A stretch of 52,822 nt of DNA from positions 1 to 52,822 of the forward strand of contig JAOHKR010000006.1 in assembly GCA_028101445.1 (NCBI GenBank), read 5' to 3'. Within the stretch, counting starts at the first letter, position 1; every line of letters begins with the position of its first letter. The notes below the pieces were generated by a model, which was not told where the DNA came from, made no database searches, and worked only from the letters and a program-made list of their open reading frames with translations. This document shows positions 21,101 to 30,334 of this stretch, in pieces. The stretch comes from Candidatus Pelagibacter sp. Its GTDB lineage: Bacteria; Pseudomonadota; Alphaproteobacteria; Pelagibacterales; Pelagibacteraceae. The translations under genes and the position numbers were made by a program.

Positions 21101-22354
21101 TTATGCTACTGATGTTGATGCTTTTTTTCCGTATGTGACAATGGGCTCTGAAGACCCTTTTACTGCAGATCCGTCTACTGTAACTTTAATCACGCCCTCC
21201 ATGTCAGGTAATTCAAACATGGTTTTTAACAATATATTTTCTAAAATTGATCTTAATCCTCTTGCGCCAGTTTTCTTAAATATAGCTTTTTTTGCTATTT
21301 CTTGAATAGCTTCAGTTTTAAATTCCAGCTCAACATCTTCAAATTCAAATAATCTTTGATATTGTTTTATTAAAGAATTTTTAGGTTCGTTTAAAATTTT
21401 AACTAATGATTTTTCATCTAAATCATCAAGTGTAGCGATGATTGGCATTCTTCCGATAAACTCAGGAATTAAACCATACTTAATTAAATCTTCTGGTTCC
21501 AGCATTTTCATAATTTGTGAAAGTGGTTGTTCTTTGTAACTTTTTACTTTTGCTCCAAATCCGATTGAACTTCCTTTACCCCTGCTATCAATTAATTTAT
21601 CAAGACCAGCGAACGCACCTCCACATATAAATAAAATATTTGTTGTATCTACTTGTAGAAATTCCTGTTGAGGGTGTTTTCTACCGCCTTGAGGTGGAAC
21701 ACTAGCAACGGTGCCTTCCATAATTTTCAATAAAGCTTGTTGAACACCTTCACCAGAAACATCTCTTGTTATTGAAGGATTTTCAGATTTTCTACTAATT
21801 TTATCTACTTCATCTATGTAAACAATTCCTCTTTGTGCTTTTTCTACATTGTAATCTGCTGCTTGCAATAATTTTAAAATTATATTTTCAACATCTTCTC
21901 CTACGTAACCAGCTTCGGTTAAAGTAGTTGCGTCAGCCATTGTGAATGGAACATCAAGAATTCTAGCTAAAGTTTGAGCTAATAAAGTTTTACCGCATCC
22001 AGTCGGCCCAACTAACAGAATATTTGATTTTGAAAGCTCAATATCTTTATTATTTTTTGTTTCATGATTTAATCTTTTATAATGATTATGAACAGCGACA
22101 GATAAAATTTCTTTTGCAAATTTTTGACCAATTACGTAATCGTCTAATACGTTACAGATTTCTTTAGGAGATGGAACTCCATCTTGATGCTTTATTAAAG
22201 AACTTTTGTTTTCTTCTTTAATTATATCCATACATAACTCAACACATTCATCGCAAATAAAAACTGTTGGACCGGCTATAAGTTTTCTAACTTCGTGTTG
22301 GCTTTTTCCGCAGAAGGAACAATATAAGATATTTTTATTTTTTTTTTCTGTCAT
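21101..22354 (-). CDS. clpX: ATP-dependent Clp protease ATP-binding subunit ClpX
   Basis: A 417-residue AAA+ unfoldase that feeds substrates to ClpP. The N-terminal zinc-binding domain has C12, C15, C34 and C37. Walker A is GPTGCGKT at 116-123 and Walker B is IVYIDEVDK near 177. The sensor and pore region includes AGYVGEDVE. Length matches the family. It lies 78 bases downstream of clpP and 48 bases upstream of lon. Confidence 0.98.
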   Translation of the reverse strand: MTEKKNKNILYCSFCGKSQHEVRKLIAGPTVFICDECVELCMDIIKEENKSSLIKHQDGVPSPKEICNVLDDYVIGQKFAKEILSVAVHNHYKRLNHETKNNKDIELSKSNILLVGPTGCGKTLLAQTLARILDVPFTMADATTLTEAGYVGEDVENIILKLLQAADYNVEKAQRGIVYIDEVDKISRKSENPSITRDVSGEGVQQALLKIMEGTVASVPPQGGRKHPQQEFLQVDTTNILFICGGAFAGLDKLIDSRGKGSSIGFGAKVKSYKEQPLSQIMKMLEPEDLIKYGLIPEFIGRMPIIATLDDLDEKSLVKILNEPKNSLIKQYQRLFEFEDVELEFKTEAIQEIAKKAIFKKTGARGLRSILENILLKTMFELPDMEGVIKVTVDGSAVKGSSEPIVTYGKKASTSVA

Positions 22355-22432
22355 AACGAATCAATAATTTAATATAAATCTCTAGATTCATCTTAGCAAG
22401 TTGAAGTTGTATAAATTTCTATATCTTGTGCT

Positions 22433-23044
22433 TTATTTTCTTTTTTCCACAACAGAGTCTATTAAGCCAAATTTCATAGCTTCATCAGCTGTCATAAAAT
22501 TATCACGTTCCAAAGCTTCTGATATTTCATTAACTGACTTACCTGTGTGCTTAGAGTAAATTTTATTAAGACGTTCTTTTAGGGATATAATTTCTTTCGC
22601 ATGAATTTCTATATCAGTAGCTTGTCCTTGAAAACCTGCTGATGGTTGATGAACCATAATTCTTGAATTTGGAAGTGAATATCTTTTTCCTTTTTCTCCA
22701 GCAGCTAATAAAAAAGAACCCATAGATGATGCTTGACCTATACATAACGTTGAAACAGGTGAGTTGATGTACTGCATTGTATCGTAAATACCTAAACCTG
22801 CTGTAACTAAACCTCCTGGACTATTAATGTAAAAATTAATTTCTTTATTAGGATTTTCTGACTCTAAAAATAATAGTTGTGCAGTCACTAAAGAAGCAAC
22901 ACCGTCATTAACGGGACCTACAAGAAAAACTATTCTTTCTTTAAGCAATCTTGAATAAATATCGTATGCTCTCTCTCCTTTGCTTGTTTGTTCAACAACC
23001 ATAGGAATTAAGCTATTCATTTTATCTTCTAACTCGCGACTCAT
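22433..23044 (-). CDS. clpP: ATP-dependent Clp protease proteolytic subunit
   Basis: A 203-residue serine peptidase that forms the tetradecameric ClpP barrel. The catalytic triad is visible as S107 in GQASSMGS, H132 in RIMVHQP and D181 in ERDNFM. The N-terminal stretch [20 protein letters not shown] suggests a short propeptide or an alternative start at residue 9. It lies 23 bases downstream of tig, giving the conserved tig-clpP-clpX-lon order. Confidence 0.98.
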   Translation of the reverse strand: MSRELEDKMNSLIPMVVEQTSKGERAYDIYSRLLKERIVFLVGPVNDGVASLVTAQLLFLESENPNKEINFYINSPGGLVTAGLGIYDTMQYINSPVSTLCIGQASSMGSFLLAAGEKGKRYSLPNSRIMVHQPSAGFQGQATDIEIHAKEIISLKERLNKIYSKHTGKSVNEISEALERDNFMTADEAMKFGLIDSVVEKRK

Positions 23045-23067
23045 TAGTAAATTTATACAACTATTGG

Positions 23068-24441
23068 TTACTTTTTACTAATTTTTTTTGATTTAGGATT
23101 ATTCTTACCGGAAGATTTAGTTTTAGATGCCCTGGTATCATTTAAATTTGGTTTGTTAAATTCAGAAATAATCTTTTCTGCTTCTTTGGAATCGATTTCT
23201 TTAGTGGATAGTTTAATTTTCGATTTAATCAATTCAATAATTTTTTCTTCATAAATAGATCCTTTTAAACTTTGAGAGGCACTTGGATTTTTTTGATAAT
23301 ACTCAAGAACCATTTGTTCTTGACCCGGCATACCTTTGATTTGTTTTTGTATTTCAGATTTTACTTCTTCATCAGATACTTTAAGGTTATTTTTTTCACC
23401 ATACTCGTTTAAGAGTAATCCTAATTTTATTCTAGATTTAGCTAATTTTTCATTATTTAATTTATGTTTTTCTTTATCATCTTGTTTCAGGTTTTTGGTC
23501 ATTATTGATATTTCTTGATCAATTAAGTTTTGAGGTAAATCAACTTCATGATTTTTTTCAATTTGATCTAAAATTTCTTTTTTTGTAATTGAATTTAATG
23601 CTTGAGAATATTGGCTTGAAATTTGTTTTTCTATTAAAGATCTTAAATCTTGAACATCTTTAGCTCCCATCATTTTTGCAAAATTATCATCAATTTTATT
23701 CTCTTTTGATTGCTTAACATTTAAAATCTTACATTCAAATTTTGTTTTTTTATTAGCTAATTCTTTTTTAGGATGATTTTCTGGCATTACTGCTTCAATA
23801 AATTTAGTTTCACCTTTTTTTACTCCAACTAATTGCTCGTCAAAACCTTTTAAAAAAAGATCTTTTCCTAACTCTAGTTGAACACCTTTGCCTTCACTGC
23901 CTTCAAATTTATTATTATCTATTGATGCTGAGTAATCAAACACAACTTGATTGCCTATAATGGCTTTATCATTTTCATTTTTGTCTTCAAATTGTTTATT
24001 TTGTTCTGATATTTCTTTTATTTTTTCATTAATAATCTTTGCATCGATTTTTACTTTAAAATCTGTTGCTTTAAATTTATCAAAACTTTTTAATGATACA
24101 CTTGGCAAACAATCTATTTGTAATTCATAATTTAAATCTTTTCCTTCTCCAAATTGTTTTAAATCAATTTTTGGTTGTCCTGCCACTTTTAATTTTTTTT
24201 CTTCAATAGCTTTAGAAGAAGTGTCTCTTAAAATTTTGTCTACAACTTCGCCATAAATAGATTTACCAAATTGACTTTTAATCACGGCCGGTGGAACTTT
24301 TCCTGGCCTGAACCCCTTTAAAGCCACTTCCTTTTGTAACTCATTAAGCTTCTCATCCATTTTTAATTGGATACTTTTTTTATCAACAATTACAGATAAA
24401 ATTGTTCTTAGACCTTTTTTTGATTTAACTTCTATCTTCAT
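23068..24441 (-). CDS. tig: Trigger factor (ribosome-associated chaperone/PPIase)
   Basis: A 457-residue trigger factor. The N-terminal ribosome-binding domain has [20 protein letters not shown], equivalent to the GFRxGKxP docking loop. An FKBP-type domain follows from about 155 to 245 ([19 protein letters not shown]) and then the long helical C-terminal domain. A basic, low-complexity tail rich in K, S and N ends the protein. The start is certain from the family N-terminus, yet it lies only seven bases after the 3' CCA of tRNA-Leu with no Shine-Dalgarno sequence between. Confidence 0.96.
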   Translation of the reverse strand: MKIEVKSKKGLRTILSVIVDKKSIQLKMDEKLNELQKEVALKGFRPGKVPPAVIKSQFGKSIYGEVVDKILRDTSSKAIEEKKLKVAGQPKIDLKQFGEGKDLNYELQIDCLPSVSLKSFDKFKATDFKVKIDAKIINEKIKEISEQNKQFEDKNENDKAIIGNQVVFDYSASIDNNKFEGSEGKGVQLELGKDLFLKGFDEQLVGVKKGETKFIEAVMPENHPKKELANKKTKFECKILNVKQSKENKIDDNFAKMMGAKDVQDLRSLIEKQISSQYSQALNSITKKEILDQIEKNHEVDLPQNLIDQEISIMTKNLKQDDKEKHKLNNEKLAKSRIKLGLLLNEYGEKNNLKVSDEEVKSEIQKQIKGMPGQEQMVLEYYQKNPSASQSLKGSIYEEKIIELIKSKIKLSTKEIDSKEAEKIISEFNKPNLNDTRASKTKSSGKNNPKSKKISKK

Positions 24442-24448
24442 AATTTTT

Positions 24449-24533
24449 TGGTGGGCAAGAAGAGACTCGAACTCTTAAGCCTTGCGGCACTGGTTTCTAA
24501 GACCAGCGCGTATACCAATTCCGCCACTTGCCC
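24449..24533 (-). tRNA. tRNA-Leu (anticodon TAG)
   Basis: An 85-base class II tRNA with encoded CCA. The acceptor GGGCAAG pairs with CTTGCCC. The anticodon stem CTGGT/ACCAG closes the loop CTTAGAA with anticodon TAG. A long variable arm (about TGCCGCAAGGCTT) and the T arm GAGTTCGAGTCTC follow. It lies between the phosphosugar-transferase gene (29-base gap) and tig (7-base gap), so it is probably cut out of a polycistronic transcript. Confidence 0.97.
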
Positions 24534-24562
24534 GCTTAATAATCGTATTTTTATATATCAAT

Positions 24563-25624
24563 TTAATTTTTTGTTAAACGATAAAGTCTAAAGTAAATTA
24601 ATAGGTATATTGGTATTAAAGAAAAAAACCAATATTTGCTGATCACTGGGTCTTTTGCAAAATATATAGCTGGTAAAACAAGGATAAAATATCCAGAATT
24701 AATAACAATTGAATTTATGTAGTTACTTTTTTCCCTTTCAAATTTTAAGGATATTTTTTTATAAATAAGCATGTGAAGATGATTGCTATCTGGGTGAATA
24801 GGTGATTTTTTTTGAACAATTTTTCTTAAAAAAGAAAAAAATACCTCAAAAAATAGATAAAATAAAAGATTGCAGAAAAAAAATGAAGAATAATTTGAAT
24901 TTAAATTATTGGTAATTATTGAATTAAGCGCAACTAAAGATCCAATTGCATAAGATCCACCGTCACCTAGAAATATCTTTGCGCTAGGAAAATTAAACAG
25001 AAGAAAAGATAGTAAGATAATCATTTGTGCAATTAAAAATATTGAGAATTCATTATTTCCGTTTAAAATATTTATATAAAGTAAGATTGAATTGATAATT
25101 ACTAAATTGATAACTAGAAGGCCATTGAAACCATCAATTAAATTTGCACCGTTAATTATAAATAAGAAGCATAATAAAACAAAAATAGAGGAAAAAATAT
25201 CATTTTTTAAAAAATTTAATAAAAACGGGATATCAATGTTAAATATTCCTATCGACATAAAATGAATTGAAAAAAAGAGAGAGAAAATCATCATCAATAA
25301 CCTTTTTAAAGGACTTACTTTAATTTTAATATCATCTAAAAAACCAATAACAAACATCAAGTTACATATAAAAATATATTCATATAAAATTTTTGAATAA
25401 AGTAGAAAATAAATTAAGAAAAATATATTTAGAGAAATTATTCCAGCCACTCCTCCACTTCTTGAGATTGCGTGTAAATGAAAAGCTTGTGGTTTAGAAA
25501 AATCTTTATCAAGAAGAGCTCCATTTTTAATTTTATATGAATATTTACTTATCATTAAAAATATAAAAAATGTTAGTAGTGTAAAAATTGATAAAAAACT
25601 AAATTCTATTGATTCTAATTGCAT
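24563..25624 (-). CDS. MraY/WecA-family phosphosugar (GT4-type) transferase
   Basis: A 353-residue integral membrane enzyme of the polyprenyl-phosphate sugar-1-phosphate transferase family, which starts a glycan by loading a sugar phosphate on the lipid carrier. About ten helices are visible. Family motifs are the first cytoplasmic loop KPQAFHLHAISRSGG, FVIGFLDDIKIKVSPLKR, NGANLIDGFNGLL, FLGDGGSYAIGSLVA (catalytic aspartates) and HPDSNHLHMLIYKK. It resembles WecA-type more than MraY, so O-antigen or another surface glycan is likelier than murein. The upstream EamA gene overlaps it by one base. Confidence 0.88.
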   Translation of the reverse strand: MQLESIEFSFLSIFTLLTFFIFLMISKYSYKIKNGALLDKDFSKPQAFHLHAISRSGGVAGIISLNIFFLIYFLLYSKILYEYIFICNLMFVIGFLDDIKIKVSPLKRLLMMIFSLFFSIHFMSIGIFNIDIPFLLNFLKNDIFSSIFVLLCFLFIINGANLIDGFNGLLVINLVIINSILLYINILNGNNEFSIFLIAQMIILLSFLLFNFPSAKIFLGDGGSYAIGSLVALNSIITNNLNSNYSSFFFCNLLFYLFFEVFFSFLRKIVQKKSPIHPDSNHLHMLIYKKISLKFEREKSNYINSIVINSGYFILVLPAIYFAKDPVISKYWFFSLIPIYLLIYFRLYRLTKN

Positions 25625-26511
25625 TAATTTACTATATTTTTATTATTTTTTTTAAATATATAAATTCCAACAAGTATTACAACTAATGAAAGTAAAACTC
25701 TCCAAGTTATAACTTCATCCATCAAAAAGTATCCAAAAAAAATTCCGAAAATGGGAATTAAATAGGCAACTTGTGTCTGAAACACCAATCCATTTACCGT
25801 TAAAATTCTAAAACGAATTAACCAAGCTAATCCAGTTGCAATAACACCTAGATATAAAAGTGATAATGTTGACTGTAATGTCGGGCTAGCATTCCAGGGT
25901 GATTCAAGTATTAGAGAAAATGGTATTAAAAAAACTACTGACCATAATGTTGTTGAGGTTGTGACATTTTCATTTACTCTATTTTTAAGTTTAAGAGTTA
26001 AAAGTCCACCAATACAATAAAAAGTTGATCCTAGAATTGTGATAAGAGCATAAACATAATTATCGCTATTTATAATAACTTTATCAAAAAATAATAAAAT
26101 AATTCCGCTAAAACCAATTAAGACCCCTAAAGATTTAAGATATGATAATTTTTCATTTTTTGTAAACAAATGAGCAAGTATTGATCCGCTTAAAGGTGTT
26201 GTGCTCATTAAAATGGCTGCTAAATAGCTATTAATTTTTGCAGTTCCAATAGCAATTAATACAAATGGAATAGCTATGTTGCAAAGTCCAATTAAAGCAT
26301 ACCAATTCCAATTTTTGCCAAAAGCTTCGATCTTAATTTTTTTAAACTTACACAGAAAAAATAATGGTATACTCGCGAATATCACCCTCACTAATGCTAA
26401 TGTAAATGGTTCGTAAGAATAGGTAGCAATTTTAATATTAAAAAAAGCTGATCCCCAAATAACTGAGAGTAGTAACAAAAGTAACAGATCCTTAGTATTG
26501 GCTTCCTTCAT
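25624..26511 (-). CDS. EamA/DMT-family transporter
   Basis: A 295-residue inner membrane protein with ten hydrophobic segments in two similar halves, typical of the drug/metabolite transporter family. The first half begins with LLLLLLLSVIWGSAFFNIKIA and the second half contains the repeat around LYLGVIATGLAWLIRFR. Substrate cannot be predicted. Overlap with the downstream phosphosugar-transferase gene (TAATG) shows they form one unit. A role in moving a metabolite or lipid-linked precursor is possible but unproven. Confidence 0.85.
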   Translation of the reverse strand: MKEANTKDLLLLLLLSVIWGSAFFNIKIATYSYEPFTLALVRVIFASIPLFFLCKFKKIKIEAFGKNWNWYALIGLCNIAIPFVLIAIGTAKINSYLAAILMSTTPLSGSILAHLFTKNEKLSYLKSLGVLIGFSGIILLFFDKVIINSDNYVYALITILGSTFYCIGGLLTLKLKNRVNENVTTSTTLWSVVFLIPFSLILESPWNASPTLQSTLSLLYLGVIATGLAWLIRFRILTVNGLVFQTQVAYLIPIFGIFFGYFLMDEVITWRVLLSLVVILVGIYIFKKNNKNIVN

Positions 26512-26641
26512 TTCAAGCAGTAATTGTATTTATGTATATTCTGCATAGCTGGTATTTATATTTAAATATACTTAAAGAAAACTTCATTATATATGTTCCT
26601 AACAGATATAAATAAAAAAAAGTATCAAAGGAGACTTCAGA

Positions 26642-28048
26642 ATGAGTTCTAAAGATGTATTAAAATTAATAAAAGATAAGCAAATTGAATTTGTTGATTT
26701 AAGGTTCACTGACCCAAAAGGTAAACTACAACATCTAACTATGGACTCTACTGTTGTTGATGAGGAAATGCTTGATAAAGGTGTCTTCTTTGACGGATCT
26801 TCTATAGCAGGTTGGAAAGCTATTAATGAGTCTGACATGATTTTGAAACCAGATTTGGAGAGACCAATTATAGATCCATTTAACTCTCACACAACACTGA
26901 ATATTTTTTGTGACATTCTTGATGCAGTAAAGAAAGACCCTTACGAGAGAGATCCGAGAGGAACAGCAAAAAAAGCAGAGGCTTATTTAAAGAAAACTGG
27001 AATTGGTGATAAATCTTACTTTGGACCAGAACCTGAGTTTTTTGTTTTTGATGACGTGAGATTTAAAAATGACATGAATGAAACGAGTTTTATGATTGAT
27101 AGTTCTGAAGGTCCTTACAATACCGGAAAAAAATATGAAAATGGGAATATGGGTCATAGACCCGGTGTTAAAGGTGGATACTTTCCTGTTCCTCCAATAG
27201 ATAGTGCTCAAGATATGAGAGGAGAGTATTTAAAAGCACTTAAAGATATGGGTGTTAAAGTTGAAAAACACCATCACGAAGTTGCGCCTAGTCAACATGA
27301 ACTTGGAATGTATTTTGGAACATTAACTAATATGGCCGATAACGTTCAATTGTACAAATACGCTGTACAAATGGTTACTCACTCATTTGGCAAGACCGCT
27401 ACATTTATGCCAAAGCCTGTTAAAGGAGACAACGGATCAGGGATGCACTGTCATCAATCAATTTGGAAAGGTGACACACCAGTATTTATGGGTAAAGAAT
27501 ATGCTGGTTTATCAAAAGAAGCTCTCTACTATATCGGTGGTATTTTAAAACATGCAAAAGCAATAAACGCATTTTCTAACGCAACAACGAATAGCTACAA
27601 ACGTTTAATTCCTGGATTTGAAGCTCCAGTAATTTTAGCTTACTCGGCAAGAAATAGATCTGCATCTTGTAGAATACCCGTCATTATGAATCCAAAAGGA
27701 GCTAGATGTGAGATAAGATTTCCGGATGCTGCTGGAAATCCTTACTTAACATTTGCTTCAATGTTAATGGCTGGGATTGACGGTATCAAAAATAAAATTG
27801 ATCCAGGCAAATCTTTTGATGACGACTTGTATTCTTTATCTGAAGATCAAGTTGAAAAACTACCTACGGTCTGTGGTTCTTTAAGAGAAGCTATGCAAAG
27901 TCTTGATAAAGATAGAAAGTTTTTAACTGAAGGTGGTGTTTTTACAGACGATCAAATCGATGCATATATTGAATTAAAATTCCAAGAAATTTATAAATTT
28001 GAACACACTCCACATCCTATCGAATTTGAGATGTATTACAGTGATTAA
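26642..28048 (+). CDS. glnA: Glutamine synthetase, type I
   Basis: A 468-residue GSI enzyme that makes glutamine from glutamate, ammonia and ATP. Visible motifs are FFDGSSIAGW, the metal-binding GPEPEFFVFDD, HHHEVAPSQHELG, MPKPVKGDNGSGMHCHQS and NRSASCRIP. The tyrosine adenylylation site context (DDDLYSLSEDQVEKLP) is retained. A good Shine-Dalgarno AAAGGAG lies 8 bases before the ATG. The leader from 26512 has about 130 bases; I see no recognised riboswitch or convincing promoter in it. There is no glnB next to it. Confidence 0.98.
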   Translation: MSSKDVLKLIKDKQIEFVDLRFTDPKGKLQHLTMDSTVVDEEMLDKGVFFDGSSIAGWKAINESDMILKPDLERPIIDPFNSHTTLNIFCDILDAVKKDPYERDPRGTAKKAEAYLKKTGIGDKSYFGPEPEFFVFDDVRFKNDMNETSFMIDSSEGPYNTGKKYENGNMGHRPGVKGGYFPVPPIDSAQDMRGEYLKALKDMGVKVEKHHHEVAPSQHELGMYFGTLTNMADNVQLYKYAVQMVTHSFGKTATFMPKPVKGDNGSGMHCHQSIWKGDTPVFMGKEYAGLSKEALYYIGGILKHAKAINAFSNATTNSYKRLIPGFEAPVILAYSARNRSASCRIPVIMNPKGARCEIRFPDAAGNPYLTFASMLMAGIDGIKNKIDPGKSFDDDLYSLSEDQVEKLPTVCGSLREAMQSLDKDRKFLTEGGVFTDDQIDAYIELKFQEIYKFEHTPHPIEFEMYYSD

Positions 28049-28380
28049 ATTTTAAAAGACTCTCCACATCCACATCGTTCAGTTTCGTTAGGATTTTTAA
28101 AAACAAACTGAGAAGAAAATTTTTCTATCTTATAATCCATTTCTGTCCCTAGTAGATACATTATAGCTTTTGGATCAATTAGAACTTTCACTCCTTTATC
28201 TTCAATAACTTCTTCATTGGGTTTTATATCTTTAGCATACTCCATAATATAAGACATGCCTGCACATCCCCCAGATTTGACGCCTACCCTTACTCCTATA
28301 GTAGCTTCTTCTGCTTTAGACATAATGTCTTTTATTCTTTCAGCAGCATTTTGGCTTAATTTTATTACTTGTTCACTCAT
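28045..28380 (-). CDS. sufA: A-type iron-sulfur carrier protein (SufA/IscA family)
   Basis: A 111-residue HesB/IscA-type protein that carries assembled clusters to target enzymes. The three conserved cysteines are in KSGGCAGMSYIMEYA and in the C-terminal ERCGCGESF. It is the last gene of the suf operon, overlaps sufT by 4 bases and shares a palindromic TTAA stop with convergent glnA. The SufA name follows from the operon; IscA or ErpA-like are alternatives on sequence alone. Confidence 0.93.
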   Translation of the reverse strand: MSEQVIKLSQNAAERIKDIMSKAEEATIGVRVGVKSGGCAGMSYIMEYAKDIKPNEEVIEDKGVKVLIDPKAIMYLLGTEMDYKIEKFSSQFVFKNPNETERCGCGESFKI

Positions 28381-28679
28381 AAATTTAATTCTAACTTAGC
28401 TGCTTCTGACATTTTATCCTTAGTCCAAGGAGGATCCCAAACTAAATTCAGGTAAACATCATCAACACCGTCAAGTTTTAATATATTATCTTTAACCATT
28501 CTTGGCAAACTTTCTGCTACAGGGCAATTCGGCGATGTTAAAGTCATGTCTATATTCACTTTTTTTGCCTCTTTAATTTCAATTTTATAAATTAAACCTA
28601 ATTCATAAATATTAACCGGTATTTCTGGGTCATAAATTTTTTTTATTTCTGACACTACTTGCTCTTTTAATTCGTTCAT
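28377..28679 (-). CDS. sufT: MIP18/DUF59-family Fe-S assembly factor
   Basis: About 100 residues of the DUF59 (MIP18) family, whose members help mature Fe-S proteins. Motifs are YDPEIPVNIYELGLIYKIEI and MTLTSPNCPVAESLP with the conserved cysteine, then LVWDPPWTKDKMSEAAK. I choose the ATG at 28679 (MNELKEQVV), which overlaps the sufU stop as ATGA. An upstream in-frame start would extend 16 residues into sufU and is unlikely. Confidence 0.92.
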   Translation of the reverse strand: MNELKEQVVSEIKKIYDPEIPVNIYELGLIYKIEIKEAKKVNIDMTLTSPNCPVAESLPRMVKDNILKLDGVDDVYLNLVWDPPWTKDKMSEAAKLELNL

Positions 28680-29116
28680 TTTTTTTCTACTGCTGACAAA
28701 CAAGTATGCCAAGCCATTGTTGCACATTTAACTCTCATTGGAAATTCTTGCACTCCTGATAAAGAAGTAATAGTAGTTATTTGGTCTTCCGAAAGACTGT
28801 TGATTGTAATTTTTTTTTTATTTTTAATCATATTTAGAAAGTCTTCATTAATTTTTTTAAAAAAAGATAAATTTTTTCCTTTTACTATTTCTGTCAAAAT
28901 AGACGCTGAGGCTAAAGAAATAGCGCACCCTTCTCCCTCAAAACTTAAATTCTCAATTTCTTTGTCTTTGTTAAGTTTTAAATACATATGAACTTTATCA
29001 CCACATAAAGGATTATGTGCTTTTGCATCATTTGTAAAACCATCACACTTTCCTTTATTCCTAGGATTTTTACCGTGATCTAAAATTATTTCCTGGTATA
29101 GCTCTTTTAGTTCCAT
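28676..29116 (-). CDS. sufU: SufU-type (NifU-like) Fe-S assembly protein
   Basis: A 146-residue NifU N-terminal-domain protein of the SufU group, which accepts sulfur from SufS. The three conserved cysteines are seen in HNPLCGDKVHMYL (with the SufU aspartate), EGEGCAISLASASI and MRVKCATMAW. The insert between the second and third cysteine is typical of SufU rather than IscU. No sufE is present in the operon, which fits SufU acting as the SufS partner. Confidence 0.93.
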   Translation of the reverse strand: MELKELYQEIILDHGKNPRNKGKCDGFTNDAKAHNPLCGDKVHMYLKLNKDKEIENLSFEGEGCAISLASASILTEIVKGKNLSFFKKINEDFLNMIKNKKKITINSLSEDQITTITSLSGVQEFPMRVKCATMAWHTCLSAVEKK

Positions 29117-30334
29117 TTAATTTTGAAATACTTTCTGACAATTTTTAATTGCATCTGATAATTTGTCTATATCTTCTTTATCATTATAAACTCCAATCGA
29201 AGCTCTAGCAGTTGCAGGAATACCAAGTTTATCATGCAATATTTGACAACAATGATGCCCAGCTCTTATTGCAACGCCATCATCATCTAAAATAGTAGCT
29301 ATATCATGAGGGTGAATATCTTTTAAAGTAAAGCATAATACTGACCCTCTTTCTTTGGGATCACCGATTATATTTATAGAATTGTTTTTTTTTAGAATTT
29401 CTAAACCATATTGTAAAATCTCATTTTCGTGAGATGCAATATTTTTGATCCCTAACTTATCAATAAAATTAAGAGACTCTGCAAATGCAACTACTTCTGC
29501 TGTTTGCATTGTTCCAGCTTCAAATTTAGTATGAGCATCGGCAAAACTTATCTCATCTTTTTTAACCTCATTGATCATCCCTCCACCGCCTTGGTATGGA
29601 GGTAAATCATCAACCCATTTCTTTTTCATGTACAACAGTCCAAGGCCATTTGGTCCGTACATTTTGTGACAAGATATTGCATAAAAATCACATCCTATTT
29701 TTTGCATATCAATTTCAGAATGTGGTGCGCCTTGAGTTCCATCAATCAATACTGGAATCTTTTTTTCTTTTGCAAGGTCTACAATTTTTGTAATAGGTAA
29801 AACTGCACCAGTAACATTTGATATATGAGTGATGGCAATAATTTTAGTTTTACTAGTTATAAGTTTTTTGATTTCATCTAATTCGATGTCACCGTTTTCA
29901 TTAACTTGAGCAAATTTAATAACAGCACCTTTTTCAGTTCTCAAAAAGTTCCATGGTACATAATTAGAATGATGTTCTAGCTCTGTAATTAATATTTCAT
30001 CTCCTTTATTGATATATTTTTTTCCATAAGATGAAGCCACTAAATTTATTGCTTCTGTTGCACCTTTTGTAAATATTATTTCTTCTCTATGACTAGCATT
30101 TAAATATTTTTGAACTTTATCTCTTGTTGTCTCAAAACTATTTGTGGCTTTAACTGCAAGAGTATGAACGCTTCTCCCGACGTTAGAAAATTCTGTTTCA
30201 TAAAAGTGAGAGATTCTGTCTATTACAACTTTTGGTTTTTGTGAGGAATTAGCGCTATCCAAATAAATCAATGGTTTACCATTAATTTTTTGTTTAAAAA
30301 TTGGAAATTCTTTTTTTATATTTTTAATGTCCAT
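29117..30334 (-). CDS. sufS: Cysteine desulfurase SufS
   Basis: A 405-residue PLP-dependent class V aminotransferase-fold enzyme that takes sulfur from cysteine for cluster assembly. The PLP lysine is K224 in ISCHKMYGPNG and the persulfide-forming cysteine is C362 in RAGHHCCQ. The N-terminal LDSANSSQKP and TEAINLVASS match the group II (SufS) subfamily. Its start overlaps the end of sufD by 11 bases and its stop abuts the sufU start. Confidence 0.97.
   Translation of the reverse strand: MDIKNIKKEFPIFKQKINGKPLIYLDSANSSQKPKVVIDRISHFYETEFSNVGRSVHTLAVKATNSFETTRDKVQKYLNASHREEIIFTKGATEAINLVASSYGKKYINKGDEILITELEHHSNYVPWNFLRTEKGAVIKFAQVNENGDIELDEIKKLITSKTKIIAITHISNVTGAVLPITKIVDLAKEKKIPVLIDGTQGAPHSEIDMQKIGCDFYAISCHKMYGPNGLGLLYMKKKWVDDLPPYQGGGGMINEVKKDEISFADAHTKFEAGTMQTAEVVAFAESLNFIDKLGIKNIASHENEILQYGLEILKKNNSINIIGDPKERGSVLCFTLKDIHPHDIATILDDDGVAIRAGHHCCQILHDKLGIPATARASIGVYNDKEDIDKLSDAIKNCQKVFQN

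Noticed and set aside
26557..26570. Perfect 14-base palindrome TATATTTAAATATA before glnA as an operator
   Set aside because: It is purely A/T, and such palindromes are expected many times by chance in DNA this AT-rich.
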